NCBI GenBank assembly: GCA_031310005.1
Contig: CM062388.1
Span: forward strand, 682,001-746,000
Length of the DNA stretch: 64,000 nucleotides
Reading direction: 5' to 3'
Source of the DNA: Dactylellina haptotyla
Lineage: Eukaryota; Ascomycota; Orbiliomycetes; Orbiliales; Orbiliaceae
In this document: positions 55,710 through 64,000 of the stretch, one piece after another
How the letters are laid out: each line of letters starts with the position of its first letter
Position numbering within the stretch: position 1 is the first letter of the stretch
The notes under the pieces: model-generated
What the model saw: the letters and a program-made list of their open reading frames with translations, nothing else
The model's database searches: none
Told to the model about the DNA's origin: nothing
Made by a program: the position numbers and the translations under genes

Positions 55710-58407
55710 CAGCGTCCATAAGATAGGCAACTTGACGACAAAATATTCAAAATGTTCATATAATATAATAAGGTAGATTTGGATGGCAGCAAGAAAATGA
55801 CTCTTTTAGGGGGGTGCCGTACGAAGTTCTGAGAGTTTCTGTTCGAGTTACGGGCAATTAATTGCCCTTGATAAAGTTGAGTAGCAGTTGATAATGGTGC
55901 TGCAGTTGACCTGACCTCGTAAGGTTTAAAAGTAAATCCGCTGATTATGTGACCGAAGTAGTGTTCTAGGGCCTATTCGAAGACTATATATGTATATATA
56001 CTTAGAGCGTAGATGGAATGCGAAAGCGATAGGATCTAGATTCAACAAGACTTGGAGCAAATGGTGCTGTGTCTGGGGAGTGGTTCCTATATATTTTTGT
56101 GCACGTTGTTATGTTAGCGCTCTATAGAGCTTGGTATCATCGTTAACTCTGTCTTCCCAGACTCTGCAAGCTTCCGAATAATTTGGTATTGAAAAAACAC
56201 AGAACTAGTAAATTGAGAGACCGGAAGGCCAAGGAGCTTCAACAGCGGTCGGCTGAATAATGAAGATAAAGAAGATAAGAATCAGAGACGCCAAATCCGG
56301 AAAATCTCGGAAATAGGGACAAGCAGTTAATCCTCCGTCATAGCCTTGAAACCCCGATGTTGAAAACCACGGGCTATAAACGCCCGCGCCCGACCCGTGG
56401 TTACGCAACCAGAATGTCGTTGCGTTGCCACCGACAAAGTTTGGGGTCTGCAGCACAATCTGACCAAGACCGAGACCAACCAAGACCAAATCTGACTGTA
56501 TTTTAGACAGAATGCGAAGCTCAACCTGCCGGTTAAGTATCTTATCACGCCTATTTTCACGGTTGGGAAATTTCTCGAAGTATCTGGAACTTGCCACCCT
56601 AATCCCTCTTTTTTACAATTCTGATTCGTTTACATACCACGGGGCCATGCCTGGTGTCCGGCAGGAAGAAAAAACACCGTCAAAATAAAATTTTTGATTC
56701 AGATTCTCACACTTGGAGGACCAAAATTTCCGTAAGAGGCATTTTAGACCTGATGCTAAGGAGGCCCTCACTTGGATAACAATGCAAAATTTAAATGAGC
56801 TCGTCATGCAGTTAGTTTCCATATACGAAAACTTGTCAATGTTGTGTCAGCATCTTTTCGATACCCCCAGCACAGCCTCAAAGGCCAGGCAATCTTTCGC
56901 TTATATTCCTGTTACCGATGAATTCACGGGCGTTTCCCCAGGTTTTAGATAGATATCTTTTCAACCGCGATTGGTAAGTCCTGCTTTATGAGTTAATACG
57001 ATACCGCCGACGCGTATCTAGAAATAGGGTATGAAAAATATATTACTTCCTGCAAAGCTGGCGGGCCTGGTGCCATACATTGTCTTGAGACAGAAGAGCG
57101 GACAATTGCGGCAAGCCTGCCTATTTGCTGTGGTTTTGAATTCCTGGATCAGAACGCAGCCCCTGAACAGTTTGTAAGCAGAACAAATGTGACTTTCACA
57201 CTTACGAACCCCGCAGCGTATACGTGTATCGGGCTTTAGTACAAAGAAATTCAACTCCGTATTCATCATGGCGACACGGCGGCCCTCACATCAATAAATA
57301 AATCTAATAATCTGAGAGTACTCGAGTTTAAAGTTTCCGCATAATTATATAAGCCAAGGTATTGTCCGTCACTAAGTAAAGCCCATTACCTGCAGCGCCC
57401 TTGAGTGCGATTCTATTCGAGCTCGCCAAAACTCAAAGCCTTAAGTCAAGAATGCTGGGATTCTCCATGCATGCCACGCTATGAACCTTGGGACTGGGTA
57501 TTTTATTGTTTAGCAAGGGAATTTAAAATATACAAAAAAACACGTAACATATACTCTCTTGGTATTGTAGTGAGCCTGAAGAATCATTGGTGCCGCGGAT
57601 AGTCTTCATCACGGGCAGCATCCCCAAGACTAAGTCTTCATATTCCCCTGGCTGCCCAGATCCAGACCAGTTTCGCGATATGCCTGTGTTGTTTGGTTTG
57701 GTTCGAGACTGCGTTTAGACGACTCGAACGGAGATAGCTCTCCAAAATACTACACAACACATAGAAAGGTTTACATGAAGAGGTTCAACTCTTTACTATG
57801 GCGACGGCCTGTTTCAACTATAGGTACGACCGTATATTGTTTGTAAAGCATCGGGTGGACTTAATATTAATACTAAGTAAGAAGCTAGTGGTCTAGCCTG
57901 AAAATATATTAAATATGAACAGTAGCTAGTCTCCTTGCCAGATTCTCGCCTAAGTTCAGAGCGTGCTGGCCTGCGAGACAACCTAAGTTGTGTTTACCAT
58001 CGCAACACAAGTGAGGCCCGCCTCGAGATCTCTATTAATTAACTAGTCTCGTTGAACTTAAGAATTCGTCACCATAGCTATATATAATTAGCTCATCCCA
58101 CGCTTCCCATTCCAGCACCTTACATGTATATGTACACCTAGAAGTCAATTACTACCTTATCATTAGTTTTATAAATACCCACCCGGGTCCCTCGCACTTG
58201 GACCCAAATCACGCCCACAGCCTCCATTCACAATCCAACCTACCATTACTTTACCAGCTCTAGCAAACAAAGCGAACTTATTAGTATATACACAATAATA
58301 GCGCATAGAATAGAGGTGGTTGTATTATGCCATATGGCTCTTAAAATGATAAACATGGAACTATCCTAAAACACTTGTTTAACAGCGGACAGAATGTTTT
58401 AACTGAT
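55710..58407. other. 2.7-kb region between the paralogues
   Basis: No third paralogue copy is visible. Frames at 56205-56597 (-) and 56713-56952 (+) lack ATG starts or family resemblance. The stretch contains copy 2 of the 27-nt dispersed repeat (57683-57709) and AT-rich sequence after 57.7 kb. Confidence 0.5.
57683..57709 (+). repeat. 27-nt dispersed repeat, copy 2
   Basis: Identical over 27 nt to 470-496, in the same orientation. The next base breaks the B-box consensus in this copy (CT instead of CC). Flanks do not align beyond a few bases. Confidence 0.75.
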
Positions 58408-59957
58408 TTATATGACACCCTCCGGGCCCTCTATTTTATTGACAAGCAATAGGGCCGCCTGGCTTGTTTCACGGAAAAGGAAATAAAATTCCAACTCTTC
58501 GACGAGGTCATCTATACTAGAGATGCGTGAGTTGCGATGATGGTTGCACCCAAAAACTAGCTCGAACTGATCCCAAGTGAAGATTGGATCGTAAAAGTTA
58601 GTTGTCATCCAACCCTGGAAACTTTGCCGGAGAAAGGCGAAGTTTCCAAAAAGAAGCTTCTTTGGACGCATCGGTTCTGAAGACCCCTGCGTTTCGTGAC
58701 CTAGTCGACCTCGGGCTACACAGATAACGTACATCTTATTGCTCATGCGAGGCCTCTCCGCCGGAGTTTCTTCTACGTTTTTGTAAATCTCAGACATACT
58801 TTCACAATATCTTCCTGTCTCTTGCTTCGGGGAATAGGTATCTGTGTCAAGGGACTGCATTGCGGGTGACTGCAAGCTTGAGATACTTGCTTGTGCTTGC
58901 CAGCGCTCGAAGTTCCTACACCTAGTTACCTTTTCCCGTGCGGTAGTTGAATTGACCGAGGCGTTGATTGATTCTGACACCTGCAAATCCGCTGGAAGGG
59001 GTCCATAAGGGACGAGTGAATTATGTGATGGGTCGGGCTTATTTTCCTCAATATTTCCATGGATGATATCTGGAAACCTTTGTTAGCATGTGCTGGTATA
59101 GCTTGGATTCCTAAATGGTTGGCACCGAAAGTGGCTTACAAGGACTTGGTATCTCAGTCCATGGACGATCTGGAAAGAGGGCTTTGAAAACGTCTTCCCA
59201 GCTTCGTGAAGCTCGGACACAAGCTGGCAATATGCCCTTGGAATGCTTTCTCTTGATGTGTTCTCTACACAGTGGAAACGCCGAAGTAAAAAATGTTAGT
59301 AAAATATTAAAGTTATCAAGTCAATTTTCTGATTGGCTACTTACTTAATACCTGATAATGTACTCCTACATATTTTCCGACAACTCTTGTATTTTTCGAA
59401 ATTCGATTTCGCATATGGACATGCAAGCTTATCTTGAGAGCTGGAGAAAACATCACTAATGGATGGAAATTTCAGAATTCGACTAGTGGGGGAAGCTATC
59501 TTCAAGTTAATAAATTTATCCGGATTACATGGATATTGGAGTATCTGATATTACAAGTAGGTTGCACACTCGTTGGGAGACCTCTCTCAGTTTGGCAACT
59601 TGAATTATGCGGAACTGGGGAGCATAAATAGCCGACAAGGTTACTTTCTTTCGACTTTAACGGGGGGTTGAGCTTGAAGTCTGGTGAATCGTTGGCATTG
59701 GCGGCTAGGGAGGTAGATAGGACTTGATTTTCAAACTCGAGGAATGGGTGTATTTGCTCCAGAAATGGAGGGAAGGATATTGAACCCAAGTGACCCTGTA
59801 AGTGCATGTTTTTGTGTACACATGCCTCTCCTGCAGTCGTCGTTTGAGGGGCCAACCAGCCGATATCAGGAGAGCTGGTTTCAAGATAACCGCTATCAGG
59901 ACATGTGAAGCCGCACAATTGGCAAACTGAAGTTCCAGGGCTATGAATAGACGCCAT
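58408..59957 (-). CDS. Atypical CX12CX13HX4H finger protein, paralogue B
   Basis: Four exons (59555-59957, 59345-59495, 59140-59264, 58408-59069) total 1341 nt and give 446 residues. Exon 1 starts MASIHSPGTSVCQLCGFTCP, whose CxxC...C could be a second small metal site; paralogue A lacks it. The finger spans exons 2-3: LACPYAKSNFEKYKSCR, then LSGIK and EHIKRKHSKG. RSWEDVFKALFPD follows. Exon 4 includes YVICVARG, WMTTNFYDPIFTWD and SSIDDLVEELEFYF, clearly homologous to paralogue A. Splice signals are good: GTAATA/ATAG (59 nt, with TATTAACT), GTAAGT/GTAG and GTAAGC/CCAG. Intron positions and phases 2 and 3 are the same as in paralogue A, so the pair arose by duplication, and the divergence implies it is old. 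Function is unknown; a nuclear regulatory role is inference. Confidence 0.8.
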
Positions 59958-60273
59958 AAGAATTGTTAAACATAGGAATTATCAACTATATCCGCCGCGA
60001 ATGTTGTGTTTTATGAATTGATAATTTGTGGATGTCCTACTATAGTAATAGTTACTCAACCTCGCTTGTCCGTAGTTTAGTAAAGTTTTTCTTAATTAAT
60101 AATTATTATATTGCGCCACAAGTAGCATGGCATTTAGTGAAGAAACTTGAATTGTTCAAAAATAGACGTACTAGGAGACTGCTGTTTTCTTAAAAATGAA
60201 CAATGCTTGGACGACTCGGATGGATTGGTTCTTAAATACAAAATACAGAACTGTATATCTACCTGAATAGCTC

Positions 60274-60290
60274 TTTTTTTTTTTTTTTTT
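60274..60290 (+). repeat. Poly-T run (17 nt)
   Basis: Seventeen consecutive T bases in non-coding DNA. Read on the other strand it could be the A-tail remnant of a retroposed sequence, but no element body is recognisable beside it. Confidence 0.8.
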
Positions 60291-60927
60291 GGGTAAGGTC
60301 TTGAAGCCTCAATTCCGAAGCCTCAATTGATTAAGACTGCTGACCTGAGCATTCTTGCGGGTTGGTAACTAGAGGATCCAAATCCGCTTCAAAACGGGCA
60401 CAAGCTAGGTGGCGTTTTTTTCAATAACGTGTAATATATCTGATCAGATCGCGGCCGGAAGGAAATGCATGCAAACTTCTGACAGGGTACTGGGAGAAAA
60501 TCTTCATTGACTATGGTAGCTACTGCGAATTGTAGCCTTAAAACACTTGAAGTAACTATCCCAGCGCACATACCTGCAACTTGTCTCCGAACATTGACAA
60601 ATCAAAACTTACTATCTCCGCGCATCTATTTATGTGCCTTGAGTTTGGCTAACGGTCCCCGCGGCATGACAAAGGACTAGCTTGTGTTGCATATGCATAG
60701 TAGCTTGTATCCTGAGGGTACGCCTTGGCTTGTGGGTACCTTTCTTGCAAGATTGCAAACATAAAATATAGCACTATTTTCAGCCAACGGGAGAACACAG
60801 CCCCCTTTTCTCTGTAGCACTTCACCACGATGCGGCTCTTGTGGGGGAAATCCGTCGGCCAGATGTGCTTCTTTAGATGCATTTGAATGTGCGCTCTGTT
60901 CTTGATTCAACCCGCTATGGCCAAGGA

Positions 60928-61240
60928 TCCCGCATTTCGTAGCAATAAGGCCCTTCCCGTCATTATCCCTGCTAATCTTATAGAACCGCATTTATTGACA
61001 ATAAGACTGTTATCTTTTATAACCACTGCAGAGCCGCATCCACTGATAACAAGGCTGCTCTTTTATAAATAATGCAGAGCCGCATCTCCTGATAATAAGG
61101 CTATCTTCTTTCATAGCTACTGTAGAGCCGCATTTATTGATGATAAGGCTGTCCTGTTTTATAACCAATGTAGAGCCGCATTTATCGACAGTTTAGCTTC
61201 TCTATTTTATTAAAATTATTACAGAGCCGCATGTATCGTA
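60928..61240 (+). repeat. Degenerate ~48-bp minisatellite (GAGCCGCAT units)
   Basis: Five to six successive units each begin (A)GAGCCGCAT or a variant. They continue with a TTATTGATAATAAGGCTG-like core and end with TTTTATAACCACT-like sequence. Starts are near 60980, 61027, 61073, 61122, 61171 and 61222. A more diverged unit precedes the first. Divergence between units is substantial, so the array is old. Confidence 0.8.
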
Positions 61241-63243
61241 TCGTAATAAGCCTGTAAGCTATGCTTTATTTACAAGCTGTCAAATTTATCGATTGATAAC
61301 TACCCCTACGCTTACTCCCGGCCTTGGTCTTAGAGTGCATTTTGCAAAATTTGCGATCTCTGCCTCTAGTCTACGGGATGACCGATAGTACCATTCATTA
61401 AATTCATTAAATTCATATTAAGAGCGCGCTTATATAGGTTGTAATCGATATGAAATATCTGGTTCGAACCGGGTTTTTATAACACCAGCTTAACGCGACA
61501 TTCGAGATGAACTGGCGCTGATCATGACCTACTATTAATAGAACGAGCAACAGCCAGCATATGTAGAGATACTGAATTGCACACCTTACGACTCGAGCTC
61601 AGGGTATTAAAGCTCTCACAGGTGGGCAGTTTAACCTACAAGGCAGGCATTAAAGATGCGCATCCGTGCTCTTAGGAAATAAAATCGAAAGAGTCTTTTT
61701 TAAATCTTTACGCTATGCCTTATTCGCTAAATTAAGGGTTGTCGACTCTGCCCTTTAGCAAATATTGAATTGGCTTAGGGAGAGCTGGCTAATAGTATGA
61801 CACAAATATTGATCTCACGATATCCTATACCAAACGGTCACCAGCTGCACAGGTTTACCCAGATATATACGCATTATATAAATTTGCCGCCAACGAACCT
61901 GGCGAGTCATCGGCGGAGCAAGTTACATATTATTGGCACAAGGCGCGTATTGCATGTAGCAGATCAGTTAATATGTAAATAAATATAGATTCAAGCGCAC
62001 TAGACGCGGACTTCAAAGTGCTTATGCCACAACTTAATAAATTGGCAAGTAGCTAGCAGCGTTGGAAGTCTAGGAATGAGCAGCAAACTGCCCGTCTGGC
62101 TCCGGGACTAGAAGTCTAGCAATTAGCTGATAAAAATAATATTCCAATACAGAATTTTGTCCCTGAGCATGCAGATCTATACTCACAAGCCTAAAAACCC
62201 CAAAATATCCAGAAGGGATCTTTCACAGACTCGATTCGCTTCGATCAACGAAGTTTAACGCCTGTCTTTTGACTAAGCTGAGTACGACCTACAGACAAAT
62301 CTCTAGATACACTAGTAGTCTTCGCATCAATAAAAATTGGATCAGGTGATCCGCAAAAGCCAAAATCTTAGGAGACCGAGTGTCAGTATGTAGGTAAGTG
62401 AGGTGCCCTGCATGTTTGGTCACAAATATTAACCGGTATAACCTGGATATGCATATACATGTTTTGTGTTTTTTGGAAACAAGAACTAATTTCTTTCCCT
62501 CCCTCTCCATTCAACTCTCCTAGTCCCTCGAAGTTACCACTCTTCTCTATCTCACAGCAGTTAATCTGTGTACTGGATTCCTCGCAGCTCTAGCGATCTC
62601 TATGACTGCTAATCGGCCGTCAGTATGCATTTATGTACTAGACGGACCGTCCAGCAGCAACACTGCCACTCTTCAACCCAACACATCCCATTGTCACAAC
62701 ATTCTCACTGCTGAGTTCACCATCTCCCTCTACAGATCTATTCTCTCGCATTGTAATCGGAAATGGCACCCCCGATCTCTGTCCACTCTACCTTAGCCTT
62801 TCCTTTACCGTCTCTAACTAACAGAGCGAATTTCCCATCTTTCCCCAAATCAGACCTCCTGTCATCAGGCTACAGTTGCATATGCAACCTGCTGACAGCC
62901 AAGAAAAGGTCCGTCAACTAACCGGAGGTAGATATGCTTAATAACTCCGTTTTCTCCGCCGGCGAAGATTCCGGAACGTAGAAAACCCCTTTATAGACAG
63001 TTGATCTTTCTAGAACGTAGATTATATATATTTTCGTGCATTTCTCTCGTGAAGTTTTTCGAAATTCCTGTGATTAGTAACGTAACCTTAACCTTTGCCT
63101 ACTCGCATGCATCCGACCAACTAAACTCAATATTGCAATCAGATCCCCACAAGCGAGCGAACACGCGACAAACCCCAACCCGGTAGCTTCCAGCTCCATC
63201 TCCGACATACATCTCGAGCATCAAAATCCGACAAAGCGCCAAA

Positions 63244-64000
63244 ATGGTAGCAATAGAAACAATCAAAACGTCCAATGCCGCACTTAAGGGCAAACTTCCC
63301 GCCGGCCTCGTTGCCCTCTTCGGTACGTTCTTGCCGACCCTCACTATACCCCATCGTATATAAATAAATCAATATATGCCTCCCAAAACTCCTACTAACA
63401 TGACATGATTCGCATCTCCAGTCGGCGCAACAAGCGGGATAGGCGAACAGACCCTCCGCACGTTCTACCAGAATGCCCCTTCGCCGCGGGTATACTTTAT
63501 CGGCCGCTCGCAATCCTCAGCGGACAGAATAATCTCCTCCCTGAAACCGTTGAACCCCGAGGGTCATCTGGAATTCATCCAAGCGGACCTAACGCTCCTC
63601 AAAAATGTCGACGAGGCAACGAAAAAGTTCACAGAAAAAGAGAAGGAATTAAACCTCCTAGTCATGTCACAAGGGTTTCTCACCATGGGAGGCAGAGATG
63701 GTAATACTCCCACATATATATACCCCAATTGTAACACCCCATATATATCTCTACAAAAGCTAATAAGTATACCACAACATAGAAACAACAGAAGGCATCG
63801 ACACAAAACTCGCACTGAACTGGTTCTCCCGCGCACGATTAATCCAATCCCTCCTGCCCACCCTCTCCGCTACAGCCTCCAAATCCCCCTTCGGCGCCCG
63901 CGTGGTCTCCGTCCTCGCCGCCGGCCACGAGGGTCCCATAAACTTTGACGACTTCGAGCTCAAAACAACCTTCTCCCTGCGTAACGCCGCTCAACACGCC
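63244..64000 (+). CDS. Short-chain dehydrogenase/reductase, 3' end beyond window
   Basis: Three exons are visible (63244-63322, 63422-63700, 63783 to the window end), about 192 residues so far. Exon 1 encodes MVAIETIKTSNAALKGKLPA and the first Rossmann strand. The cofactor motif is created by splicing: VALF joins VGATSGIGEQ, the SDR G-x3-G-x-G at about residues 28-34. FIGRSQSSADR follows, then FIQADLTLL (adenine-binding Asp-Leu) and ELNLLVMSQG, where the usual NNAG reads MSQG. Exon 3 has NWFSRARLIQSLLPTLS and ARVVSVLAAG, the strand carrying the catalytic-Ser position. The YxxxK pair should lie just beyond the window. Junctions are GTACGT/CCAG and GTAATA/ATAG, with phases agreeing. The substrate is unknown. 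Fungal relatives include standalone oxidoreductases and polyketide-tailoring enzymes. Confidence 0.9.

Larger units (their letters stand above)
59958..63243. other. 3.3-kb AT-rich region with minisatellite
   Basis: No gene is supported. The stretch contains a 17-nt T run (60274-60290), a degenerate ~48-bp minisatellite (about 60928-61240), and AT-rich sequence with frequent stops to about 62.5 kb. The last few hundred bases are the promoter side of the dehydrogenase gene. The composition could reflect a mutated old repeat, but I could not identify an element. Confidence 0.5.

Noticed and set aside
60928-61240. Regular repeats that might suggest a CRISPR array
   Set aside because: The whole unit is repeated with no unique spacers, units are diverged, and the DNA is fungal. 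It is a minisatellite.

Overview
The window is nuclear DNA from a filamentous ascomycete fungus. Most genes are interrupted by short GT-AG introns, several of 46-64 nt, and many of these have CTAAC/CTGAC-type branch points. The family content is fungal: a Zn2Cys6 regulator, a DUF3433 membrane protein, an AA11 chitin-active LPMO, and a fungal STAND-N/ankyrin protein. The combination would suit Leotiomycetes, but that placement is inference only. I assembled sixteen protein-coding genes, and every exon model keeps one open frame across all junctions. I found no convincing tRNA, rRNA, intact transposon or CRISPR array.

Layout. 1-11.5 kb: an HSL-type esterase (+), converging on a TraX-like membrane protein (-). 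After a 3.5-kb gene-poor stretch come a SHB17-like histidine phosphatase (-) and a STAND-N/ankyrin protein (-). 14-21.6 kb: a low-complexity WG/GW-repeat protein (+), ribosomal protein uL4 (-) and a sterol desaturase/fatty-acid hydroxylase (+). 21.6-29 kb: 7.5 kb with no gene I can support. It ends at a large Zn2Cys6 regulator (+), which is followed by a two-copy DUF3433 membrane protein (+). 40.8-42.1 kb: a secreted AA11 LPMO (-). 46.4-48.4 kb: the IMPACT/YIH1 homologue (+). 50.4-54 kb: a Pro/Glu/Val-repeat protein (-) diverging from a 549-residue protein (+) that looks like a caspase fold without its catalytic residues. 54.3-60 kb: two tandem paralogues (-) with an unusual CX12CX13HX4H finger and matching four-exon structures. 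60-63.2 kb: AT-rich non-coding DNA with a degenerate minisatellite. The window ends inside a short-chain dehydrogenase gene (+).

How the genes relate. There is no operon-like or obvious metabolic cluster. Recognised roles are general: translation (uL4), amino-acid-starvation signalling (IMPACT/YIH1), sugar-phosphate metabolism (SHB17-like), lipid/sterol oxidation (desaturase), chitin oxidation (AA11) and transcriptional control (Zn2Cys6). The accessory genes are the TraX-like protein, WG-repeat protein, pseudo-caspase, ankyrin/STAND-N protein and finger paralogues. They are the likeliest places for new biology. I did not find a clear, previously undescribed multi-gene system. The strongest leads are single genes.
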